From: Oscheius dolichura | Lineage: Eukaryota; Nematoda; Chromadorea; Rhabditida; Rhabditidae | Reading direction: 5' to 3' | NCBI GenBank assembly: GCA_932521035.1 | Contig: OW051497.1 | Span: 3,038,001 to 3,102,000, forward strand | Length of the DNA: 64,000 nucleotides | Shown: positions 46,928 through 57,843 of the stretch, in pieces | How positions within the stretch are numbered: position 1 is the first letter of the stretch | How the letters are laid out: every line of letters begins with the position of its first letter | Translations under genes and position numbers: made by a program | The notes under the pieces: generated by a model | The model's input: only the letters and a program-made list of their open reading frames with translations | Databases searched by the model: none | Told to the model about the DNA's origin: nothing

Positions 46928-48511
46928 TAATTTGATATGTTCCCCTAATCTCCAAAGCTAGAAGAGTGTTTAATTTTCGTAGTCCTTGTTGAGATTTATA
47001 AACTCCTGCCACTGGTTTCTATTATGTAATACAGGTTTTTGTAGAAATAAATTTACTTAAATAATCTCTTTCTTCTTTCTAACTATTTTATAGCATAACT
47101 AACGCTTGAAATTTATTTTATGGATACGAGATCCGTAATTCTCCGTTAAAAACTGAAAATACGATCCGTTTTTTGATGTTCGGCTTGATCCTGGTGTCCT
47201 ATTCAGTTTCCAGTGCAACGGGGCCATTTGTCAAGCTATCACCTTGCACAAGCACGAATTTGTAGCAGCCTTTTGCAGTCTGGCTTTCGAAAATAGGAAA
47301 ACCGCCAAGTTTTGACCATTTATGGTTCTACACGTAACAGGTAGTAACAGTATGAGACGAGTTTCGTGAGCAAGAAAATATAACCAGTATTTGGACAAGG
47401 ACGACGGGAGGGTACTGATTGTTCGAATGCAGCTAAATCCAAGGATATTAATACCTTTCAGTCTTTATAACCCTTCCAGTTGAAAGATAACCGTTTTCCG
47501 ATACTCCCTTTGCGCTAATTATCTTCAAGCAAACTCAAATTTCTTTTTAAACAAGAGAGAAAACCATAGTAAGTTATTGTTATCCTTGTTTTTTTTAAGT
47601 TTTAAGCACAACATGGGGTCTGGGATACAGATCTTAGCCTAGTTTGCTTATGAATAGCACGTCTCTCCCGCCGCAAATCAGGATCTCACGTTTTCTCGAA
47701 ACCGTTCAACGATCGCCGATCGATTTCTCCTCCCCCCAATCCAGGGATTATTAAAACGGCTGAGTCGTCAAGAGATCACTATTCAGGAATGGATAGAAGC
47801 GTTTTTCCCCTTTAACCCAAAGTCTGCTGTCTGATTTCTTTTTGGGCGGCCGTGGCCTCATTTGAATTGGCCGTGTCCCCAATATCACTTGTCGCTGTTC
47901 GTGCTTTCTTTCATTCACTATATCTTCTGTCTTGTTTTACAGTTGAAGACGACCCGGAGATGGGATTATCCTCACCTGTTATTCCGCCTCTGCACAAATC
48001 TCTAGGATGCGCAGCCCATTACTCCTCTTCATTCTAGATTACCAATTGATTAATGGCGCCCACTGTAAGTCGTGTCCCCGGAGGACGGCCCTTGACCTTT
48101 ATCGTACCTTTCCCCGTTGGGGGAGAGGAAGGGGGGTTAGAGTTTTCTATGCCATAGCCAAGGTCATGTTCAGGGATAGCCGTATAGAAATTACTCCTTT
48201 CTCTTCAGTTGTACCGCTTTCCTTCATATTTCTTTCTTTTTCGAGGGTGGAATCTTAAACCCGTCGGTGATCTCTTTTCTCTCTCGGGAGCTAGTCTTGT
48301 TTTTGTCGACTTCCCTACGCGACGTGTCATTACGGCGATTCGCTCTCTCTTCCTAGCGCTTGCTTGACCAGTCAGTTTACACGACGATCCAGCTTTGCTT
48401 GGGTACAGGCCCGCGTACGTCAGTTCGCTCGTGGTTTTTAATCTTCTAGAAACTTCCCTCTCCTCTCTCTCATTCTCTTGAGATCCATTCCAATCCTTAC
48501 CATTTCCAGAT
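46928..48511. other. intergenic region
   Basis: The MDH 3' UTR followed by about 1.4 kb with no gene that can be supported. The pyrimidine-rich stretch from about 48200 is the likely promoter of the dpy-11-like gene. The long minus frame reaching into it is treated as a shadow. Confidence 0.4.
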
Positions 48512-50316
48512 ATGAGGCTCCTGTTCCTTCTGTCCCTCTTGGCCACAGTCTGCGCCTCGCGGACATCCCGATCCCTCATCTCCCTCAATGAGGAGAACTG
48601 GACCGACATTATGCAAGGAGAATGGATGGTCGAATTGTGAGTCATCTCTCTTTTTGGTCCTAATTTAGACGAGACGGTTTCCATAACCTTGTTCAATGAA
48701 TCGGGGTCGGCTAGATTCATTGATTTTCCCGACAGAGATCCGGTGACCACCGCTGACCACTAGGAGGTCTAGTTTGGGGCGGCGATTACAGGCCGATCTA
48801 CAATTGCCTCCTTTAGGAGTTCTTCAAAGAATGCAATGAGACAGAGTGAAATTAGCGGCGGAAATGGCTGAGAGAGACGAAAAGATGAACTCGGCCCTTG
48901 AGAAACGCTTTCTTTTGATGTCATTCAGTGCAAAAAGATTGCGATCTTCTTCTGGAAATACCAAACAACATCGTTTCAGCTATGCACCCTGGTGCCCTGC
49001 CTGCAAAGACCTTCAAAAAGCTTGGAATTCATTCGCTGATTGGTCCAAAGACCTCGGAATCAAGGTACCAGTTTCAATTAACCTTTTCACCCCTGTTTTA
49101 GGTCGGAGAAGTCGACGTTACCGTTAATCCCGGGCTTTCTGGAAGATTCCTTGTCACCGCTCTTCCCACCATCTACCAGTAAGGATTCAGCCTTCCTTTT
49201 AATGTGCAAAAAACAAAGCCATCCACATTTAATGTAATTCGCACAGGCAGTAAAATTAGTTGGTTCTATGAAAAACATTGAGGCCAGAGAAAAACAACAA
49301 TATAATCTATTTTCAGCGTGAAAGATGGAGTCTTCCGTGTCTACTCCGGCCCACGTGACAAGAATGACTTCATCAGCTTCATCGAGGACCGCAGATGGCG
49401 TACCATCGACCCCGTCCCCGATTACAAGCACCCTAACAGCAAGCAGTACGTCGTTTCTCCCATCTTTCCTTTTCTGAAAAGTTCATGGGGCAAAAGATTC
49501 AATTATTCGGACACGTGTACCGCGTTTTGTTCTATAGCTTCCTCTTTCGAAGTCCAAAACAACCTGGAATCCAGTTTTCGATTCCCGGGCGTACGAGAAC
49601 GGACTTACTATGACCGTCAGACGATCTCATCCATCAAGGAAAAAACTTTCAAAAAGCGAAAATCAATGAACAAATCAAGAATTTCAAATTTTTAGCTAGA
49701 AATATTTGAATATTTTTCAGAATGGCCGTAGTTGCCGTCTTCTTCAAGCTCTCGATGGCCGTCCGTGACTTGCATAACCACCTCGTCGAGGACAAGGGAG
49801 TCCCTGCCTGGGCTTCTTACTCCCTCTTCGCTCTTGTCACCCTCACTCTTGGATGTATTCTCGGCTTCGTATGATATTCCACTGTAACGTTGCCATTTTT
49901 CCTGTTTTAGTTCATAGTGCTGATCATCGACCAAGTGTTCCCAACTAGCGGAAAGAAGGCCGCCGCTCCAGTTAAAAAAGAAGCTAAAAATGGATCAGCA
50001 AAGAAAGGTACGCCGTCTTTCTCTTTCAAGGAAGTGCCAGGGACTTGGTGATTTACTACGCCCATTTCAAACTTGTCCAACACAATGTTAAGAGCACGCA
50101 ACACTTTTGGCACGTTACCAGCAGCTTATGTGGCCGTAGCTGTCCCACAGATCTTGTACATTTTGATCGAACCTCGTTAGCCAGTTTATGGAACTGGCAG
50201 AAAAAATGGGCCTAACTTTTGTCATTCTTAAGTAGTACTATATTTCAGAAGCAAATGGGGACGTGAAAGCTGCAGACTCTCCGAAGCCCAAGACGGAATC
50301 CAAGAAAACCAAGTAG
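48512..50316 (+). CDS. dpy-11: thioredoxin-related transmembrane protein (TMX1/DPY-11)
   Basis: An ER membrane thiol-disulfide oxidoreductase; C. elegans DPY-11 modifies cuticle substrates in the hypodermis and affects body shape. The start lies 2 nt after a TTTCCAG acceptor. Signal peptide: MRLLFLLSLLATVCA. The thioredoxin domain has FYAPWCPACKDLQKAWNSFA, with the CPAC active site as in human TMX1, then KVGEVDVTVNPGLSGRFLVT and the cis-Pro in ALPTIYHVKDGVFRVYSGPR. Next comes DFISFIEDRRWRTIDPVPDY. A transmembrane segment (SYSLFALVTLTLGCILGF, FIVLIIDQVF) leads to a Lys/Ala-rich cytosolic tail ending TESKKTK. The first intron (48637-48978) is the longest. Tail length and order match TMX1. Orthology to dpy-11 is likely but assigned by eye. 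Confidence 0.88.
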
Positions 50317-50740
50317 ACGTGTCGACAACGCATATGCACCGCTTCATTTTCTGCCATTTGCCATCTATCCCCGTCTATTTTAATTAGATGTTTTTGCGTC
50401 CAGCGGTCATCGATTGTGCTCCTCCTATGCCCTAATGCGTAGGCGCCCTCGGGCCGGTCGATATCCTCTGACCGACCGTTGCTTGTCCCTTCGTTCCCTG
50501 CCCTCTCATTTTTACTTGCCTTGTCTAGTAACTGGTTGCTCCCTGTTGAACTTTTATTTTATTATTTTTGCATGATATATCCTTCATTACGAGTTCCTTT
50601 TTGTGATGGAAAGTTTATGTTCATTTTTCACATAATAATGGTGATAAATTTTTCATACAACACTTTGGAATGTTAGCATACTCTTCTAATCAACTGTCCG
50701 TTTTATTTCTTTTTCCTTTCATCATTAACCTCTTCAGATC

Positions 50741-52273
50741 ATGTCTGAAGACAAGTGGCCGGCTCTCGAGTCTAACCCTGACTGCTTCAATGAGGTTAAC
50801 ATTTTTGTTTTTGTTTTCTTTTCTTTTTAACAAAATAACAGAATTATAACGTATCGGAAAGTAAGGAAACTATGACAGATAGAACGGAATGATGAGAACA
50901 TGGATTTAAGTTGATTGTTTAACCATTGCGGACAAAAAGCGAATTAGAATTTCCAAAGTGAGGCATTGCGACCCTAGATCATGATTTAGCTGCTACGAAG
51001 TAGCTAAAGATGCTTGTTAGATGGCGATTTTATTGGCACTAAAAGTTCCGCGCAGGCCCGAACGCTTAGACTCTTCCAAGGTCTGAACAGACAATGAATT
51101 CAGACAATGTGGTGCATGCAAAAATGTGACTGTCGCAACAAAAACACATCAACTTAGCAGCTTTTGGATTAGGCGCGTCTGGCAAATCTGAATTGCAATC
51201 CCCTTTTAGGGAACATTCTCGTCGCTAACATAAGCAGCTGACTACCGTTGTCGGGAAGTTCATTAAGTTATTTACAGCTTCTTAGCCTCCTCGACGTGAA
51301 ATCTGTCGTCGCAAAGGACGTATTCGCCTTTGAAAAGGACGCTTACCACGGTGACCATCCCTACGCCCTCCTTCTGTGCTTCTCAAACTACGATGAAGTA
51401 CGTTTCTGCCTCTTTTGACCAAAGTTCCCGTTATAGGCTCGAAAGATCCTCAATAAGCAGAGCCAGGATGAAGTAGCTCGTGGTATCGAACGCCCCAAAG
51501 ACATCTTTGTCGCAAAACAGGATTTTTATAACTCCTGTGGGACCTTTGCATTGTTCAATGCATTGGCAAATTTGGAAGGAAGGATTGACCTTGGTAGGGT
51601 GTTTTCCCTGCCTAATTAAATTTTACATTTTAGGCAAGGGAGCGTTCTCTGAGTGGCTCTTTGTAGCCAAATACTTCGAAACTGAAGAGGAGAGAGGCAA
51701 CCTCATTCAGAAAGGTACGGTTTCGACTTCTTGGTTTCTTGGTTTCATTAGACAGAGTTGACAGAAATATAGTCGTTTGATCATTCGACTTCCCGCTCCA
51801 GATGGGGAACCATCCACTTGTTTTTGGCGATTACCTCACATCCTTAACAGGATTAGTTCTGTCATAGATCGAGGTTCGAAGATCGTTGACGTATGCGATC
51901 ATTGCACGTCCGATTTGTTTGGAACGCACTCGAAACATATACGAATGATGAAACCGTTTGAAATTTCAGACCATGGCATTAAAATGTACCACGAGAAGGC
52001 TGCCAAGAAGGCGGTTACTCCGCCGCAGGACAAGGTGGACAACCACTTCATCACCTTCGTTTACAAGGAAGGAGTCATCTATGAGATTGGTAAGGAAGTA
52101 TCGCTTCCTTTTGCTGACCGTAGCCTTCAGATTCCTGCGGACTCATGCCGAAGAGTGTCGGCAAGACTACGGAGGAGAACTTCCTCGTGGACTGTGGAGC
52201 CGTTATTCAAGAGTTCGTCTCCAAGGTCAACAGTGGAGCCTACTCGGTTCTGGCTCTTCTCCCTCCTCCCTGA
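50741..52273 (+). CDS. ubiquitin C-terminal hydrolase, UCH (peptidase C12) family
   Basis: A cysteine protease removing small adducts from the ubiquitin C-terminus. About seven exons; the start (MSEDKWPALESNPDCFNELL) lies 3 nt after a CTTCAG acceptor. Motifs in order: the catalytic Cys in QDFYNSCGTFALFNALANLE (normally NxCGT), the crossover-loop region VAKYFETEEERGNLIQK, the catalytic His in DKVDNHFITFVYKEG, and the catalytic Asp in VIYEIDSCGLMPKSVGKT. In most UCH-L1/L3 proteins the Asp is followed by GR; here it is SCG. The Gln oxyanion residue is seen before DFYNSC. The protein is about 225 residues, as for UCHL3, with no extra C-terminal domain, so it is not a BAP1/UCH37 type. It ends ALLPPP. 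Confidence 0.92.
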
Positions 52274-55069
52274 GTCGACAACGCACTCTGACGTTGTTCG
52301 GCTACTGCTTTAACAACTTCTGGTTCGTTAAAATTATAAGCCCGGTTGTTTCAGTTGTTTTAATTTTAACTATCACTATTATCTAGGTTTCGTTCTAATT
52401 TCACAAAAGCGACTTCCCCCTCTCTCCGCGTTTCTAGACGTTCTGTTTTCGCTAAAACGAAAATAATTGGTTTCACCTAAATTTAATTGCTAAGTGTCTA
52501 GAAGTGTGACATACAGATTTTTCCCATCCATCTCCGGTATTATCTATTCCATTTCCGGTAAGATTATACGGTAAATTCCTGTGTTCTCTTTTTTTTGTAA
52601 ACCCCTCTCTTTTGCATAATAAATCTGTCCCCCGTTCTGGAAGAAAAGACGGTTTGCGTTCGGAAGTTGAACTGGAGCCTGATGCGATTTCATGCTTGGT
52701 GAATGATTTCGTCTCACGAAGTTGTCGTATGACACACTTGTTTGTAGTGTCGCTAAACAGAGACAGACGTATTTTTGACTGTTGGATATACAAGAAAATC
52801 GGTAATTGGATTAATGAAGAGGACAAGAGTGTAAACGGGTATTCTGTTGTTTGCATTATATTAGGCTGGGAGGAAACTTCAGAAAATGACGACTGTGACC
52901 TAGAAAACATCAAAAAACTGTCGTCACCAGGAAATCTACAGTACAGTGTCAGGATAGCAGCCAAGCTTAACCCCAAGGAAAGCCAGTTTTAATGTTAACC
53001 GATGTTTTGGGAGATACTGTAACCACTTGCCTCCTTCTGACAAATTCGAAGGAACTAAAGCATACGGCTTTCTACGTAACTTAAGAATGGCAGTGACAAG
53101 TCTTTGTTTCTACCTTGCCATGTGTTGATCTTGGCTTCCTTCGTGCAGACCCTGAAAGAAACCGAATGATGACACTTTTGCTGACATGATTTTAGAAGGA
53201 TTACCTCTGCGCGCAATTAAACGGTTCTAGCGGCTAGAAAAACCTTTTCGAATGGTCACGTAGGCGTTTAAATGTTTTCGTTGAGAATGTCACGTAGACA
53301 AATAAAAAAGATTTTGCATCATCAATACGTGAGATCCGAGAAATCGAAGAGATCACTGGGTGCCGAGACAATTGGCATACCGTCTATATCATGAATCTTC
53401 CTGTAAAGAAGATCGTGGATGCCTCAAGTATGGGATTAATATATAGCGTGTTAAACATACGGTCAAAGAGAGAAGGGCTTGTCTCTAACCCTTTTTTGTG
53501 ATGCATTAACAAATTAGCGTTTTGACATATACAGGGCAGGACGCCAGGATGTCGCAACAAACAAAACAAGGAAGTATTTGTAATCCAAAGAATGAGGAAT
53601 GAGCATAGTGTATCATGGTCACCCCTGAGATACCGGCACACCTGTATTTGTCTGAAATGAGTTGAATTTCGCAGATCTTTTGAGAAGTCCGCTTTTTATT
53701 CGTTCAAGGAAGAGAACGTGAATTTCTACCATAAAAGGAGCAGGAGAAAAGAGTCTAAATATCGAATAAGCTCAAGAAAGAGCCGATCATCCATTCAGCG
53801 TACAATACAAATATTTCCTGTTTGTGTTTGTTGCGATATCTACTGTCTGGCTCTGTATACACCAAACGTTAATTGGTTAGTTCACCTCAAAGAATGGTCA
53901 GGGAGGTGCCTCCGTGACGCAATGAAACCTTTCGGGGCTACTCCTTCGTCTACTTATCATAAGGAAACCCAATGCCATATTATCACAAGGTTGGATGGAA
54001 CTGAACTTTGGGGCGAAAACCGTCGAATTACAGATTACGCCTTTTTGATCTTCATTTGAATAAGGAGTAGCTCCGTTGTGGAGCGTGTTGCAATCGAACT
54101 AGAAACGTATACAACTTAACAATGGCTCATTAAAGCGAATGAACCCCAGTATCTCCCCAATGAGCTAGTAAAAAGTTCTAAACTGGTCCTAAATTGAAAA
54201 CGCTTGTGTTTTTCTTTACTATGTGATCACATAAATGTGTTTGTTTGTCGTCCCTTCGCGTTCACGACATCGTAGCTTCTGAACTTATTTTCCAGTTCAG
54301 TCGAGAAGACATTTGGTTAATGCGCGACTTTTCTCGCACTTGACGCTACACCACGTGAGAAAAAAAACCCTTCCCTAAAACCAAACATCATGGGCGTTTC
54401 GCGTTTTGAAGTCGTCTATTCCTAGGATGGGTGGGCTTGACCGACAAGCCTCGACCATGTGAATACAGTATCAGTTTTTTCAGTCACAATCTGTCATGCG
54501 ATGTCGTTGTTGTCAACGCTGTCCATCCATCAAATGGAGTGAGAGATTCCTGGGGGTAAAATTTTATTACTCTTCGGCAATCTGCTGTCTAATGTCTCTT
54601 GACACCTCGTGGGAGGAAGTCGGTGATGAATAAAATGTGGTTTTGGCCACACTGGCTAGTGAAATTGTCACCGTTTGGACAAGATGACAAATCAGTGTCG
54701 AGGTTGTGGAAACATGTCAGACTAATTGGTTTATACGGTTTGCAGGGAAGAGAAGACAGCTGTTGCTAGCTTGTTTCCCCCGCGACTCTATGGTGAAATC
54801 ATCATGGGAGAGACACGAATTCTTTATTGCGTAAATGGGAGATCGCAGCGAGTAGACGAAGATAGAATACCAGTTGACCAAAATAGTGATTGTAGATTGG
54901 AATTGGGTTATTTTGGGATAATTGAAGATGAAGGCCAAGTACCAATAAAACTGAGGCAAAATAGACTAATAGACCGAGGCGAGGATTAAATGTTACACAG
55001 ACTATACAACCAATATGTTGCCGTTCCTATAATTTAACAGCCAGGTATAGAAAATTACAATCTAGATAG
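52274..55069. other. region with three weak candidate exons
   Basis: About 2.8 kb with no firm gene. Three plus-strand frames look partly coding. 52612-52992 carries IFDCWIYKKIGNWINEEDKS. 53718-54059 carries MKPFGATPSSTYHKETQCHI. 54726-54989 follows a TTTGCAG acceptor and contains PPRLYGEIIMGETRILYCVN and a terminal NRLIDRGED. They share no recognisable domain and could not be joined into one model. They may be exons of a diverged gene or relics. Confidence 0.25.
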
Positions 55070-55340
55070 TTAAAGGAACCTCCAGGGACCTGCCCCCGAG
55101 TGCACCCGTAAACGTCGGCGCGCATTTGAATTTTGAACGCGTCTGCCGTTTTAGCTTGATTTTTCACTTTCTCCTGACCAATTTGATATTGTTTTTTATA
55201 AATAAATAAACACACACATCAATAGAATACTTGAAAAATATGTAAAAATTAGAAGAAATGGGCTAAAACGGTAAACGAATTCAAAATTCAAATGCGCGCC
55301 GACGCTTATGGGTGGGACAGGTCCCTGGGAGTTCCTTTAA
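55070..55340. mobile_element. palindromic MITE with TTAA ends
   Basis: A 271-bp element made of two long inverted arms, about 55070-55155 and 55262-55340, around an AT-rich centre. The left arm begins TTAAAGGAACCTCCAGGGAC and the right arm ends with the complement (TCCCTGGGAGTTCCTTTAA). The arms also share CGTCGGCGCGCATTTGAATT and CCGTTTTAGC. The outermost TTAA on both sides fits a piggyBac-like TTAA target site. There is no coding capacity. A few mismatches and a small indel between the arms suggest modest age. Confidence 0.85.
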
Positions 55341-55743
55341 GAATTCCTGTAAGAGCTGTACGGCATAGATCACAATCAATTTAGTAGCTTTTCCGTGACA
55401 GAAGCTTCCTGGTCAGTGTATACCACGCTATCATTCACACTTCCGACTGTCAACAGTTTAAGAAGCACTCCACGAAGAGACTACACCAGTTATTGTAATA
55501 AGGGTCAAGAAACCCCAAAGACTGTCCAACAACCCCTAACGGTTCAGTGTTCGTATCATCATTCGAACGCCGGTTTCCCCTGTCAGTCACCTTAGAGTGC
55601 TGCTGATGACCCTAGTTTATAGCTGAGAGATCCTTGTTCAATGGTTTATTTTCTTCTCTTCGCAAATAGGATTACTTTTCCTGATCTAGCGGGCAGAGGA
55701 GAGAACAACCGTTATTTCGGTGGGCGGAGTTTCTTGTTTTGGG
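55341..55743. other. intergenic region
   Basis: Between the MITE and the TATA box at 55744. No gene or strong motif is seen. Confidence 0.4.
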
Positions 55744-55750
55744 TATAAAA
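55744..55750 (+). promoter_or_regulatory. TATA box
   Basis: TATAAAA in the context GGGTATAAAAGGAGGAGG, with a GGGCGGAG box about 20 nt upstream. It is the best core-promoter match in the window and would drive the gene starting at 56407, whose ATG follows a TTTACAG acceptor. Confidence 0.5.
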
Positions 55751-56406
55751 GGAGGAGGACGGTCTCATCCGGCATCTACTGCACGGTCCTCTCCTTCCTT
55801 GTTTCCTTCTTTGGAGGCAAGGAGGCTTTATACTTTTGTTTCACAGCCTCTTTACCTCCGAGCATTTCATTATCCAGGAGGATCCTCACAAAATGTGTTT
55901 CCGTGTTTCCCCTCAAGACCCCTGACACCTTTTGTAGAGATGAGACATGTCTTGCTTGCCCATGGCTCCACAGTCAGGTTTTCATAACCTGCATTTTACA
56001 ACAAAAAAAAACACAGCCGTTATTTAGTCACCTGACTAAATAATGAAATTATCAATTGTCGATTTCAATCCTCTTAATAGGGAAGTCCATTTCGCTCTCG
56101 TCATTTACGATTTATTGTAAACTATCGGCCTCCCCGCCCTCGAAGGTCGGCGCCGACTGTCACACGTGCTTCCCACTGGACGAGTACATAAACTCCCACA
56201 GCTTTACTCCCAGTTATGGTTGCCCCTCTACTCTTTTATTTACCAATGACCAACTTCTCTTTTTCCTCTCATGACACAGTAGAAACCAGAACATAATCGT
56301 ATCATTTCATCTTACCAGTTCATCGAAACATTAGGCCCATAACAATACACCCACTTCTTCTTACTTCTCTCCTCTTTTGCCGCATTCAATTTGGCATTTA
56401 CAGAAC

Positions 56407-57108
56407 ATGAAAGTCAAAGCCACACTCTCTCAGCTGATTAGTGACTTCGCTGGAATGAGCAAAACACCCGACTTCAAACCAAAACAAGAAGGAAGCCTGA
56501 CACCTGACAGATCGCCCAGTCCGAAGGCTCCTGTTCTCAGAAGGCACTCCCTGAACATCACCGTCGGAGCGGTTAGTATTATTGTTTGCTGATCTATCCT
56601 ATCTGTCCTTATGTACATATTCTTCTTTTCTGTTAATAAGTAAACGTATGGATCTCTTCTAGCTGTAGACTGTTTTGATAGCGTCTTCCCTTTCCCTATC
56701 CATAGTCGCGCCCTACATTTCAAGTTTTTGTCAGCTATTGCACGTTTTTGGCGGACAAACACATCATTTTAAGCAGTACATGAGGACTTTTGCCAAAAGA
56801 AAAACATTAGTCATTGGGGGTTGTTAAGGACAAAGATTTCCACTGATTAATGTCTATCTATTAAAAGACTAAAGAATGAATTTCAGACTGAACTTCCCAA
56901 ATCGAAAACGAGAAGAGCCTCTATCAGTGTATCCAGCAACGTTGGAGACGAGGATATTCCCAAATACGATACCTCAAAGAGGCGGCAGTCTGCTCCTTGC
57001 CTTCGTAGCCACCTGGAAAAGTCAAACTCTCTAAAGAAGAAATTGGAGGACCTAAAACTCAAGAAGACCCATAGCAATGACCATATCAAAGAAGAGGAGG
57101 AGGAGTAA
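56407..57108 (+). CDS. small basic protein with repeated RRxS phosphosites
   Basis: Two exons joined across the intron at about 56572-56885 give about 128 residues. The start at 56407 lies 3 nt after a TTTACAG acceptor. The sequence begins MKVKATLSQLISDFAGMSKT and continues with a Pro/Ser-rich stretch (LTPDRSPSPKAPVLRRHSLN). The second exon contains TRRASISVSSN, SKRRQSAPCL, a helical charged segment (HLEKSNSLKKKLEDLKLKKT) and a terminal EEEEE. RRHS, RRAS and RRQS fit PKA-type sites; SP and TP sites are also present. No signal peptide, membrane segment or known domain is seen. It is probably an intracellular regulatory protein, which is inference. AATAAA is at 57171-57176. Confidence 0.6.
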
Positions 57109-57843
57109 ATCCTCTAGTATATTGTCCCTTTGAATCGCACGGTCTGTATATATTTGTCATATTTAGTTTAAATAAAATTGTACATATCAAAGGTTTCTTG
57201 TGTCTGGGCTAAGTGGAAGAATGCTCCAGTGAATCAAGACAGTGCCAAGTTTAAACATCTGTTGTGTTCTATACAAAAGAAGATGGCCCAGTGTTCTATG
57301 CGATTATGTGATTGAGAATTGTTCAAGTGTTCTTGAACTTTACGTAATATTACTCTCCATCTGTCTGTATTAAACATTTTTACGAGGAAAACGTGTTGAT
57401 GGGGTTATCACATGGTGTGGCATTCTGTTCCCCTCAGGGTTACGGTAGAAGGTCTAATAATCAACAGGAAGCGAGCACGTCATCTTTGAGTAGAAGGCTC
57501 TACCCAAAAATAGCACCGCGTAGTTTAAAGTGAAAACGAAGAGCCCTGCTATATTTAGCTCTCACCGTCTCGCCGCTCTTCCTGTTGATATGAATTGATC
57601 TATACCTTGTAGGGCATCTTTTGACTGGTGAAGTATGTTTAGTGAATAAAGTTTTATAATGTATCACAATAAGCTCAGCCAATAACGCTAAGGTCACTTG
57701 GAATGCAGACGGGAAGGGACAAAAGCTGGCTAAGGGATAGAAATTGAGGCGAGACACAAAAAGAGATCGGTTGGAAGGCAATGACGGTGAGAAGAGACAT
57801 TCCTGCTTCAGTACTCGTATTCGGCAGTCGGCTACAGGCCGGC
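57109..57843. other. convergent intergenic region
   Basis: Between the 3' ends of the phosphosite protein (AATAAA at 57171) and the minus-strand ligand-gated channel (stop at 57844). No gene is supported. Confidence 0.4.

Noticed and set aside
48205-48750. 181-residue minus-strand open frame
   Set aside because: It runs antisense to the promoter and signal-peptide exon of the dpy-11-like gene, is Arg/Lys/Glu-rich as expected for the complement of pyrimidine-rich DNA, and has no domain.
52473-52976. 167-residue minus open frame
   Set aside because: It overlaps a plus-strand frame that looks more coding. No domain, signal peptide or splice partners.
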